A DNA stretch of 64,000 nucleotides from Straminergon stramineum. Taxonomy: Eukaryota > Streptophyta > Bryopsida > Hypnales > Calliergonaceae. A program made the position numbers and the translations under genes. The notes under the pieces are model-generated. The model was not told the DNA's origin. It was given only the letters and a program-made list of their open reading frames with translations, and searched no databases. The first letter of the stretch is position 1. Each line of letters begins with the position of its first letter. Where the stretch lies: assembly GCA_963920665.1 (NCBI GenBank), contig OY987267.1, forward strand, positions 3,720,001 to 3,784,000, read 5' to 3'. Positions 12,442 to 21,270 of the stretch are shown piece by piece.

Positions 12442-13842
12442 CTATCTCTTCTTTTGAATTTTGGCAGACTGTTCGGCGGATCTTGTCATCTCCTCTACGT
12501 AGCCTGGAATTGGTGGCGTTAAGGAAGCTGCGATTCTAGTGGGGGGAAAGGGTGTGAAGTCAGGTACCAGGGCTTTTTCTCTAAGGTGCGGAGGAAGAGC
12601 AGCAATTGCGTCTTTCTTCAACTGTAATCTCACATTCTCCGCCCCAGCTTTCAACCTGTGTTCCTTCAAAAGAAATCGACTGTACTCCTTTGCCAATTTC
12701 ATACCCTCTTCTGCAGTCAACTCATACGGCTGCTCAGTCTGTGCCACAACTTCCAAAGTAGCTTCCTTCTCTGTGCCCGATTTATCTGCGCAAGCGCAAA
12801 ACTTCCCATTAATCTCGGCAGACCAAAAGGTAGAGGATACTAAAAGCCGTCACAAACTTGATCTCGTCTGACCAACAGCGACTCATCTATCCATACACTT
12901 CGTTGACCTTAAATGAGGAAGAGGGTTGTAAACATGACATGGCTAAATGCCAATGCCCACTCATCTTTGAATAAAAATAAGGGGTTGTCTACTGTCCCTT
13001 CATTAGTGTTCTACAACCTCCCATTTTGAATCATCATACATTGCGTCAGAAAAAATTTGAGTTCAGCTCTGGTACTCCCTCTGTTTCTGAAAAAGACCCG
13101 TGATTCCTTTGTATTTTACAAAGAAATCATGGGTCTTTTTCAGAAACAGAGGTAGTAGTACCCAAAGTGACGTCTTTATTGAACTCAACACTGATCTCCC
13201 AAGGAAGGCACACTCTTACTTATTGGATAAATGTTCAAAGTGACGCAAATACCTTCATTTCGTCCTAAACCCTAAACCCATAACCCGGACACCAACTCTC
13301 AGCTCCAGAGGCATTATTCCAGATCACAAGCAATTATCACCTGAAATAAAAAATTGAGACCTAGATCGTGGAAAATTAGTGATGATCAAATCATAGCGAG
13401 AAAACCATAAGCCTAGAAATTCCATGATCGATGAACCAACTGAAGCCCTACCTGCTTTCTTCTTCTCTTTCGCGATAGCTTTCGCTTTGGCCTTATCTCT
13501 TTCCAAAGCGCGCTCCTTCTCCTTGCTTACTAACCCTAGCTTCTCCCGTTCCAGCTCCCTCAGCCTGTCCTTCTCCTTCAAATGCCGCACCGGCGATGGC
13601 GCCTCGAGACACGACTCCAAAATGGCAGCAAACTTGTCGCGCTTCTCCAAACCCGCGTCCTTGGCAGCAGCGCCCCCTTTCTTCACCACTTTCGAAGGAC
13701 TGGCCGCTTTCGCCTCTCTCGCGGGATTTGCAGCGCCACCGGAAGCGCATCGCACGGCAATTTGCTGCATGCATCGCACATTCGGATCCTTCGCACCTCG
13801 CAAAAGAGAATCTACAACCCTAAAAGCTACCCTCTTCCCCAT
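12442..13842 (-). CDS. Unidentified 244-aa protein, likely mitochondrial, 2 exons
   Basis: Exon 1 is 13842-13452 and exon 2 is 12785-12442. The donor (AGCAG|GTAGGG) and acceptor (GCGCAG|AT) match in phase 1 and give 244 residues. The start is the first ATG of the frame; an upstream TTG would extend it. Residues 1-40 are Arg-rich, free of acidic residues after the first turn, and amphipathic (MGKRVAFRVVDSLLRG), like a mitochondrial presequence. Residues about 75-135 are Lys/Glu/Arg-rich and should form a long coiled coil. The C-terminal 90 residues look conserved (LREKALVPDFTPFPPTRIAA, LTPPIPGYVEEM). I do not recognise the family; a small organellar ribosome-associated protein is one guess. 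The intron holds an I element with a Stowaway-like element nested in it. Confidence 0.7.
12829..13254 (+). mobile_element. Intronic MITE, family I, copy 3
   Basis: Starts GGTAGAGGATACTA like copy 1 and ends with GTGACGCAAATACCT, the reverse of the subterminal GGATACTATTTGCGTCAC. Minus the 81-bp nested element, its length (345 bp) matches the other copies. It fills most of the intron of the 244-aa gene. Confidence 0.55.
13075..13155 (+). mobile_element. Stowaway-like hairpin MITE
   Basis: An 81-bp near-perfect palindrome flanked by TA on both sides. The ends CTCCCTCTGTTTCTGAAAAA and the reverse complement of the right arm differ at one position in the first 25. CTCCCTC(C/T)GTTTC ends and TA duplication are typical of plant Stowaway (Tc1/mariner) elements. 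It is nested in I copy 3. Confidence 0.85.
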
Positions 13843-14184
13843 AGCGAAATCACTAAAATCTTCCTCCGAAATCAAATTGTTCCTTAAACCTCCAGATCAC
13901 TTCAATTAGCTCATCACATTCAGTGTCAAATCGGATTCTACAAAATTCTAGCGCGCGGGAAAATCCTCAAGAAATTCAACAAGTTGAAGCGAGAAAGAAT
14001 GCTGCTGCAACGATTTCCCACCAACTCAAAATCATCAACCACGATCCAAGTGACCTAATTCCTTTGATCCTGGCAATGTTCTCTGAAGACCTGAATGGCG
14101 ACCTTCCTCGCCGGGTATCATCCCAGGTATAAGGCTTGCACACTTATAATCGTCACTAATTACAACTGCGCATAGATAATATTG
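13843..14184. other. Upstream region of the 244-aa gene with a possible lost exon
   Basis: A plus-strand open frame (13923-14132, ATG at 14076) runs into a good donor, TCCCAG|GTATAAGG at 14126/14127. The C family element begins 59 bp later and no downstream exon was found. It could be a truncated divergent gene or chance. Confidence 0.3.
13953..13963 (-). promoter_or_regulatory. E2F-like site upstream of the 244-aa gene
   Basis: On the minus strand the bases read TTTTCCCGCGC, which fits the E2F consensus TTTSSCGC. The site lies 111 bp upstream of the ATG at 13842, where a core promoter would be expected. Cell-cycle control is inferred only. Confidence 0.35.
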
Positions 14185-14188
14185 TTAA

Positions 14189-14820
14189 CCCCTAAATGGA
14201 GCTGTTTGGAGCTTCTTGAAATTTGCTCTAAATTGAACAAAAAGTCAACATTTTCATAAGTTAGACCAATTTTTTTTGAACTGTAACTATACAAAGTCAA
14301 ACTAGACATGTTAGAGATCACATAGGAAAAGAAAACATAACAATATCACTTATAGATTGAAAGATTATAATGTTTGATCATGAAGGTGTAAAAACTGTGA
14401 AAATTTTTCAATTCACTTTTTGCATATCAACTCTAAAAAGTTGGTCACTAAAAAAATTTGAGGTTATAGGGCCTAGCATGCACAACGCCATTCAATTTAC
14501 AATTTTTCAAAATCTATTCTACAATTTTTTTAAATGAATTTCTAATGCAATTTTGCCTCCAAGAGCTAGTCTATTTGAAGCTCATTTTCAAGAGCCCTCA
14601 ACACTACAGGAAGTCAAGATTGCAATGGGCATCCTTGCACTAAATCTTCAATAGAAAAATCATAATCCTTTATTTTTCAAATCAACTTTTTGATCCTAAA
14701 ACTAGACTTCAAAAATAATTCTCCAAAAATATAAACTACTAATAATAGCAATTTGGTTGGATTTTACTTAACTTCAAAGTTTTCAGAACACCAAAATCTG
14801 GTGCCTTGGGCATTTAGGGG
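14189..14820 (-). mobile_element. TTAA element, family C, copy C0
   Basis: 632 bp with exact TTAA on both sides, starting CCCCTAAATGG and ending CCTTGGGCATTTAGGGG. It is the reverse of the copy at 49660-50348 over its whole length. Confidence 0.88.
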
Positions 14821-14824
14821 TTAA

Positions 14825-15480
14825 ACATTGATTATTTTATTGAATCTTATTGGCAATGGAAAGGATATTTCAATGCACTTCATCATGTATTATTAAGACA
14901 CCATATGGAGAAGTTATGAATTTTTAAAGTATTGTTTTCAATGATACTCCAAAACAATACTAGGCTCTCCTAGACTCTCATATTTTGATTGTATACATTT
15001 TTTGTAATTAAAATGATTTAGTTTTTATATGCTTTAGGGTCCAAATGTTAGAGTCGTATCTTAGGCAACGTTGATTATGGGTGTGCATACCTTTTGATAA
15101 TGATGAAATTGGTAGTATATGGTGAAGAGCGGTTTGAGGGATTCTAAGTAAAAATCATATAGTGTTACAACTAGAACCAAAACTTTCTTTAGAATTCTAA
15201 AGAAACCTACCTTCATCCAATATAAGGACTTGGAGGAAAAACTTTAGGATGAAATATAAAAAATTGAATGATTGGCTTGGACGCATTATTAAAAAATCTG
15301 TTGTCAATATAGTTATATAAAATTCTCTCATCCAAGAGATTTTTCCACAATGCAATGTTTGAATTTGTGAAATTTAGAGGTGAACATGTTGAAATTGAAA
15401 CAAATCATACAAAATACATTATGCACTAGGTATAATTTATATTGCAAAATTGGAAATTTGTACATTCTCTTCACCAATTA
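14825..15480. other. AT-rich spacer between two TTAA elements
   Basis: No gene, no recognised repeat family and no inverted ends. Confidence 0.5.
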
Positions 15481-16052
15481 CCCCCTAAGTGCTCTAACAT
15501 CCATTTTCTAGATGTTGAATAGATTGAAACTTGAGTTTCATCCTCCTAACTAATTGGATTAAAGTTATTCTATTTTGTGGAGATAAGATATCAAGTTGTT
15601 GTCATATCTAAGGGTTGGATTTGGTGTCAATAGAGTATATCTTTTTCTAAAATTATAAATGTTTAAGTATGTCAAGTGGTCCAATTGCATTGACTTTAGT
15701 TCAAAACTCAATTTGCCAAAATGAAGTCATAGATTTGAAGAACACCAAAATTTCAAAAAATCACCATGTAAAGAGAACCTCATTTCAAATCCATTCCAAC
15801 AAATTTTACTCAAAAAATAATAATATTTTGCTTGTAATTGAATTTCAAAGGAACTTTGGAATTTCTCTTTCAAAATTTATAAAAAAAAAGATGGGTTATA
15901 GCATTGGTGAATCTAATCATACATATAGAATCTACTAATCAAAATCTACAACTTTCATTTGTATATGAATTCCAAAATATGCTTCCAAATAGCACTTTAT
16001 AATGATTTTTCTCAAATCGTCAATTCTGGAGATAAATCTGGACGTTTAGGGG
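15481..16052 (+). mobile_element. TTAA element, family E, copy E2
   Basis: ATTA|CCCCCTAAGTGCTC to GACGTTTAGGGG|TTAA, 572 bp. The interior matches 40437-41005 and the reversed 1-488 copy. It lies 74 bp upstream of the aldolase TATA box. Confidence 0.87.
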
Positions 16053-16125
16053 TTAAGCATATATTTGATCAGAAATGTATTGTAGGCACTTAAAAGATTA
16101 CTCCAACAACAAAAATGCAAGCATC

Positions 16126-16133
16126 TATATAAT
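16126..16133 (+). promoter_or_regulatory. TATA box of the aldolase gene
   Basis: TATATAAT stands 214 bp before the ATG and 74 bp after the end of the E2 transposon, so the transposon lies directly upstream of the core promoter. Confidence 0.5.
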
Positions 16134-16346
16134 GACATGCTCACATTAAATCTATGCGATTGGACTCGGTACTCTTTGCTAGCCGAAGAAATTGCTCCGA
16201 GTGTTGAGTGATTGCGAGAGAGCTGGTTGCTAGTAAAAATTCGCTTTGAAATTTCTTCACCGCACATTCAAGCTTACAGTCTGGTGTTTTCAACCTCTCC
16301 TATATCCTTTCGTTTCGGCATTTGCAGATTCCGGGATTTGGTGGCG

Positions 16347-16772
16347 ATGTCTTCTTGCAGCAGTTGTGGAGGAGCAGGGAATTGCCCTCCCATGAAGAGA
16401 GACCGGATCCTTCTTCGAGGAATGCTCTTTCATGGCTACCACGGCGTGTTCGCGGAGGAGAACAAGCTTGGGCAGAAGTTCTTAGTGGATGTGGACGCAT
16501 GGATGGATCTTCGTTCGGCTGGCGAGAGCGACGACATTGAAAAGTCCGTGAGCTACGCGGAGATTTACGAGCAGATCAAGGGCGTTGTGGAAGGTCCGCC
16601 GTTCAAGTTGGTGGAAACCGTGGCGAACGTGATTGCGCAGGCGATCTTTCTTGCGCACCCTTCAATCACTGATGTTCGAGTCAAGGTTTGCAAACCTCAT
16701 GTCGCCGTGGAAGGTGTGCTAGATCACTTAGGTGTAGAAATTTTTCGAAACTCCAAGGAGTACATCAATTAG
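16347..16772 (+). CDS. Dihydroneopterin aldolase (FolB type)
   Basis: A single exon of 141 codons. Residues 17-139 cover a whole FolB domain (LLRGMLFHGYHGVFAEENKL, SVSYAEIYEQIKGVVE, KLVETVANVIAQAI, VRVKVCKP). Residues matching the known active site are visible: Glu37/38 after GVFA, Tyr70 in SVSY, Glu90 in LVET and Lys116 in CKP. The enzyme cleaves 7,8-dihydroneopterin to 6-hydroxymethyl-7,8-dihydropterin and glycolaldehyde in folate synthesis. Plant forms are cytosolic, which fits the short Cys/Gly-rich N-terminus with no evident targeting peptide. Upstream codons in frame have no ATG, so 16347 is the start. A TATA box lies 214 bp upstream, and an E-family transposon ends only 295 bp upstream. 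The 3' flank carries a tandem duplication. Confidence 0.94.
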   Translation: MSSCSSCGGAGNCPPMKRDRILLRGMLFHGYHGVFAEENKLGQKFLVDVDAWMDLRSAGESDDIEKSVSYAEIYEQIKGVVEGPPFKLVETVANVIAQAIFLAHPSITDVRVKVCKPHVAVEGVLDHLGVEIFRNSKEYIN

Positions 16773-16775
16773 GGT

Positions 16776-17060
16776 TTAGGGTTTAGAGCAAGAATCTGGG
16801 TACGATTATCACGAAAGTTCGTGATAGATGCACTTTGTTCAATGCCGACTAGTTTCTGATGGGTCTTTCATGGTTTTGAGATTGTTATAAAATTCACTCG
16901 AAAGAATCCACTCTTTTCCAGGGGTTTAGAGTTAGAGCAAGAATCTGATTTGTAAATATCAGGAAAGCTCGTGATACTGCACTTGGCACATTGCTCAATG
17001 CCGAGGTCTTTCATGGCATTGAGTTTCAGTTATAAAATCCTCTCAAACGAATCCTGGTAC
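16776..17060 (+). repeat. Tandem duplication 3' of the aldolase gene
   Basis: Two diverged direct copies of about 140 bp (from about 16776 and about 16921) share TTAGAGCAAGAATCTG, a TATCA-GAAAG-TCGTGAT segment, CAATGCCGA, GTCTTTCATGG and TTATAAAAT. The first copy follows two telomere-like TTTAGGG units right after the stop codon. It probably lies in the 3' untranslated region. Confidence 0.7.
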
Positions 17061-18078
17061 CGAGGATTGAATCAAAAGAAAAGTTACAATCTTCAGACCC
17101 TCATTTGAGAAGAATAGGAGGGGACACGAAATTTTAATTCCTTCATCTGACGGTCAGCTGTGACGTGAAGTGATCCCCTCTTCTCTTGTATTGTGAAGGA
17201 GCTGTGGATCTCTGTCGTGAACATCAAACCTTAGTTTTCAGTCCCTGGAACTTGTTCATCGAGATCGCATATGGTTCAGAGTCCATTGGAGGGTTATGGT
17301 ACCGAGCCCTTAGACCTAATAAGTGGTGAGGAGTTGTGCGCATTTCGAAACTTGAGCGCATCCAGTCTTCCCTGCATTGAGAACCAGACAATGTGGATCA
17401 GAGATCTTCCTTACTTAAGATTGCCGTAACTAAGATTGATTGGATTATCTGAAACAGAACAGGGTTGAAAGAGGGGATCACTCTCGACATGTGGAAGAAT
17501 GCGTACATAGTCGTTTTAAATACGAAGAGAAACGCCGTGGAAGCACTCCAACGGGCATCCTGAGCTCCCTATTTGCCTGCAGCTTATGACTCGCAGTTAT
17601 TTCAGATCTTATGTGCGATATAAATTTTTTTTAAATAAAATAAAATTCAGATTATGCTAACGAGACCTACATACCGTTCTACAGTTCCACATCAGTCTTG
17701 ATGCGAAGAACTGAACCTCGCATTGGTGCCCAGTTGGAGATTCACCGAGGTACTGGTCATTACTGCTGGTGAGATGACCAGGGAGTCACATGGATTTAGA
17801 TTCGACGGATTATGAAGACAGTGGTTTGGTGGCAGGTCGTTCTTTCTTATTGAGGGTTGAGAATTTCTCAGCAATTTGTATTGAATCGATTCTCCGTAGC
17901 CAAAACATGTATGCCGTTGACTGGATCCTTACAAGTAGTTGAGCATCCTCTAGAATATAGATCATCAAAGAATTCTCACCATTGGCAAGTGGCCCAAGAG
18001 ATTGGACGTCCGTCAGACTTTTTGTCGAACCAAAATGGAGAAACACCAGGATTCATGAGGTTGATGAATCTCATCGGG
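17061..18078. other. Spacer with one small ORF
   Basis: Moderate GC, no recognised gene and no repeat family. A 52-codon ATG ORF at 17271-17429 (+, starting MVQSPLEGYGTEPLDL) has gene-like composition but no recognised match. It may be chance or part of a transcript leader. Confidence 0.4.
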
Positions 18079-21000
18079 CTACAATTTTCCATTGACGCAT
18101 CTTGAGCAACAGCAACCGCGGTGAGAGCCACTGTAGGGCTGTCGATACTCAAGATTTGGTGGCCTGGAAGACAGCAAGATTGGATGGGTGCCCCAGGGGG
18201 CTTGTTGCTGTTGTGACCCTCTTGGAGCTTTTCGGGCATTCATCCGCTGCGCCCGCTGTGAGCAGGTGCGGTCTGGAGACATATGTTTCCAATGTGTAGT
18301 TCTTCGGTCGGAGCATCGCCTGTGAGGGCTCGAGCCTGCCTTTGCACGTCGGGATTCCGACTTCAAATAGTTGTGGAAAGACTCCAGCAGTGCCCTTGGA
18401 CTAGGTTCAAACGCCCTCTGCTGAAGCTTGCACTTGGCTCTGGACGACTTCGAGCGCTGGCGATATGAATTGTCAAGCCCTGCCAGATACGTCTTCCTCA
18501 TCGGAGACAGCGACTTGGGCCTTGATGAAAAGCCTGTATGGTTGTTGTGGAATGGAAGCCTGTAATTGCTTGGAGAACTTGTGGTGGACGTATTATTCGA
18601 CGTGTTAGAAGAGTCGAGGATTGGGGACTTGCTGGTGCAGGATGGGAAGGGGCAACTGCACATGCCACAGCAACAGGAATGTGCATTTGCACAAAAAGGG
18701 CATTTCGTCGTGAAGTGGCTGCGAGAGTACGTGCTCTTGCACACTCCACAGCAACATCGACGTATCACTTCTCGATTGGGCTGCCTCGACGATGTAAAAT
18801 CCCGTTTGTTGAAAGTACGCTTTTCTGGTTCTGCAGCTTTGGGAATTATGGCTTGTCTGGGGCCGTACCGACAATCTTCTTCAGACTCTGGGGGTGGGGA
18901 GGTATCATGCTGTGGAATGCATGTTGATGGTTTTTCAGCTGCTTCATGAAGACCATTTCCGCATTGGAGCGACCTGGAGTTACTGGGAGCTTCGCTGTTT
19001 ATGGTAATGGGAGCCGTTTTCGACCTTCCAGCTGACTCTATTTCGGCCCTGGCAGAAGTCGGACCAGAGTCTTTCAGAATGGGAGTTATAATGATCGGTG
19101 AACTACCCCTTTCTGTTGTCCTTACGCATGTGGAATACTCTTGTTTCCGATCTGTTGCTCTCAAGGGAAATTCCCAGTCTAGGTTTGATGGAAACTCCCA
19201 TTGTTTCCGATCTGCTTTTCTTGCGTTCGATGGAAACTCCGAAGCTTGTTTTGATGAGAGCTCCCATTCAGCTTGTTGTCTCCGATCTGTCCTTCTCCCG
19301 CTTGAAGGACCCCCCCAATCCTGTTTCCAATCTGTTGTTCTCCCGCTGGAAGGAAAGTCTTGTTCCCAATCTGGTGTTCTCCCGCTGAAGGGGAAATGAT
19401 CTCTTGCAGTAGGGTCTTGTTTCCTGTTTGTTCTGGAAAAGAAATCAATTTTTGGTACTGCTGGTTTTAATGTTGATCTCAGTCTGGAGAAATAGTCTGT
19501 GGAGGGCAAGTTCTCTTCTTGCCAATCTGTGGTCCTTCCGCTTGAGGAAAGCATTGATTTCCTGTCTTTACTACTTCCTGTGGAGGAATTTACTTCTCTT
19601 GAAGGGAACTCTGATTTCAGTGTAGATCTTTCGCTTGAGTAGTAGTCTTGTTTTCGAACGGTTGGACTCAATCTTGGGGGAACGTCTGAAGTCAATATCC
19701 GCTTAACTTCGTTGAGGAATGTCGTAGTGTTTAGATCGGCTTCCTCAGTGCCGTTTTGTGCGGTGGAAATACTTGATTGTGCGGGTGACTGAGAGCGTGT
19801 CCCATTTTGAGTGGGAAAATGCAACTGGTTGTAGCTCTTCTTAGCTGCTGGCTTGTGCTGTTGGCAGGTGCATTCCAGGCTACTTGAACTACGAGCCAAG
19901 TCAAGTGGACTCGATGGGCGCAAAACTCTGCGAATCGAAGCACCGGAATCATATATAGACGGTTTAACAGATGGTCTTCTAGTATATGGCTCATCAAATT
20001 CGGCAGACTCCAGTCGAGGACTACAGTTGCATTGGACATGTTTCTCCACGGTCACCAGCTCTGCAGCATATGGTTCTGGCAATCCCATGGGCTTGGAAGG
20101 ATAATAGGCAGGACTGGAAGGCGAAGGACGTTTTCGGCGAGAGAAAGGTGAGAGATTGGTAGAAGACTCTAGGTTGCAAGGAGGGAGCGAGGAGCTGGCT
20201 GCTGATTTTTTTGTCTGAAATGACTTTGGTCCGGAATCGATATTGATTCTCGGACTGCATTGGCAGCTTATATTCATCATATCCTTGATTTCTGAACACG
20301 GTTGCACTGGGGAAGTGGGCTTTGAATGGGAATGCCTTGGCGACCCCTGTTGTGGTGTCTCAACAAGGTAGAGCGACTCACAGCGGCTGGGGTGTCTGGG
20401 AGGTGACCCTCTGGGACTGGGAGATGCTTGGAAGAAGGTTTGAAAGCATGGCTTAGACTCTGGCATATCCCAGGTTGGACCTGGCGGCAAGTGTGCACCT
20501 TGATATTGTGCGGCCCCACAATGGCATTTCAATTGTGGAGACGGGGAAGGAGGTGACCAGGATCTTGAGGACGTGGCCCTATTGCAGTAGTTTGAAGCAG
20601 CACTTAGGGGACGAGAAGGAGGCAAGTAAAGGTCGTCATGCTCTACAAAGTCTCGGTATCCACTGGCAAGATGAATTTCTTTACATTCTGGATAGCAATC
20701 TCTATATGTTTGATGCAATCCAGGCAGACAGAATTCAACTGGTCCTGGACATGGAGGACAGGGAGGACATGGATAACAACAAGGAGGAGATGAAGGGCAA
20801 GGAGGTGGAGGACATGGAGAACATGAACATTTACACCCGCAGTTACTAGCGAAATTTAGAGGTCTGGGAAGTGCGGGGAAACAACAAGCACCACTCTCTA
20901 AGTGCAGGCTACAAGCTCTACCTTTCAAATCTCTGACTGGTTCTCCTGTGCGGGCTTCAAATTGATAGGTTTCCAAAAGACCGATATTGCTCTCACGGGC

Positions 21001-21117
21001 AGTCCATTGTGGACCGTCGAGTAACTCCACAATACCCTGATTCTTGCTTTCATATGTCTGGTCATTGTCAATCATAATATTTTGATCTGGAACGTTTCCA
21101 GCTCGATATGACGCCAT
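18079..21117 (-). CDS. Unrecognised 1012-aa Cys/Ser/Pro-rich repetitive protein, intronless
   Basis: One uninterrupted 1012-codon frame starts at the first ATG, with a TATA box about 145 bp upstream. It has no signal peptide or membrane helix. Residues about 92-140 are a Cys/Pro cluster (CGCKCSCSPCPPPPCP). CxC motifs recur near residues 197, 287, 362 and 416, two of them as CxCSPR. Residues about 538-662 hold degenerate repeats of about 13-20 residues around FPSSGRTTDWKQD. Residues about 785-838 form a second Cys cluster (RCCCGVCK...CPFCANAHSCCCGMCSCP) that could bind zinc or other metals. The C-terminus ends CCCSRCVNGKL after a basic, Ser/Arg-rich stretch. I do not recognise a family. It could be lineage-specific. 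The length of the open frame in an AT-rich genome argues strongly that it codes. Confidence 0.8.
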   Translation of the reverse strand: MASYRAGNVPDQNIMIDNDQTYESKNQGIVELLDGPQWTARESNIGLLETYQFEARTGEPVRDLKGRACSLHLESGACCFPALPRPLNFASNCGCKCSCSPCPPPPCPSSPPCCYPCPPCPPCPGPVEFCLPGLHQTYRDCYPECKEIHLASGYRDFVEHDDLYLPPSRPLSAASNYCNRATSSRSWSPPSPSPQLKCHCGAAQYQGAHLPPGPTWDMPESKPCFQTFFQASPSPRGSPPRHPSRCESLYLVETPQQGSPRHSHSKPTSPVQPCSEIKDMMNISCQCSPRINIDSGPKSFQTKKSAASSSLPPCNLESSTNLSPFSRRKRPSPSSPAYYPSKPMGLPEPYAAELVTVEKHVQCNCSPRLESAEFDEPYTRRPSVKPSIYDSGASIRRVLRPSSPLDLARSSSSLECTCQQHKPAAKKSYNQLHFPTQNGTRSQSPAQSSISTAQNGTEEADLNTTTFLNEVKRILTSDVPPRLSPTVRKQDYYSSERSTLKSEFPSREVNSSTGSSKDRKSMLSSSGRTTDWQEENLPSTDYFSRLRSTLKPAVPKIDFFSRTNRKQDPTARDHFPFSGRTPDWEQDFPSSGRTTDWKQDWGGPSSGRRTDRRQQAEWELSSKQASEFPSNARKADRKQWEFPSNLDWEFPLRATDRKQEYSTCVRTTERGSSPIIITPILKDSGPTSARAEIESAGRSKTAPITINSEAPSNSRSLQCGNGLHEAAEKPSTCIPQHDTSPPPESEEDCRYGPRQAIIPKAAEPEKRTFNKRDFTSSRQPNREVIRRCCCGVCKSTYSRSHFTTKCPFCANAHSCCCGMCSCPFPSCTSKSPILDSSNTSNNTSTTSSPSNYRLPFHNNHTGFSSRPKSLSPMRKTYLAGLDNSYRQRSKSSRAKCKLQQRAFEPSPRALLESFHNYLKSESRRAKAGSSPHRRCSDRRTTHWKHMSPDRTCSQRAQRMNARKAPRGSQQQQAPWGTHPILLSSRPPNLEYRQPYSGSHRGCCCSRCVNGKL

Positions 21118-21260
21118 CAGATTCTCAGATCTTCGTCAAGGAAATCTGTTCGATCATTGTAGGAATAGGTCTTGATATTCAAAATCCCGGACTGCATATT
21201 GAAGACTTGGCTTCCACTACATTGCCGTAAAGAGCTCAAAGTCAACTTGACAATTCATTC

Positions 21261-21270
21261 ATATATATAG
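21261..21270 (-). promoter_or_regulatory. TATA box of the 1012-aa gene
   Basis: On the minus strand CTATATATAT lies about 145 bp before the ATG at 21117, a suitable spacing for a plant TATA box with a short leader. Confidence 0.5.

Noticed and set aside
14185..14824. Tourist/PIF-Harbinger MITE (3-bp TTA/TAA duplication)
   Set aside because: The ends are symmetric only if the duplication is TTAA, and the L-in-F4 insertion shows a 4-bp TTAA duplication.
18102..20849. Many plus-strand ORFs of 60-130 codons opposite the 1012-aa gene
   Set aside because: They are antisense shadows of the GC-richer coding frame, with no motifs or splice logic of their own.
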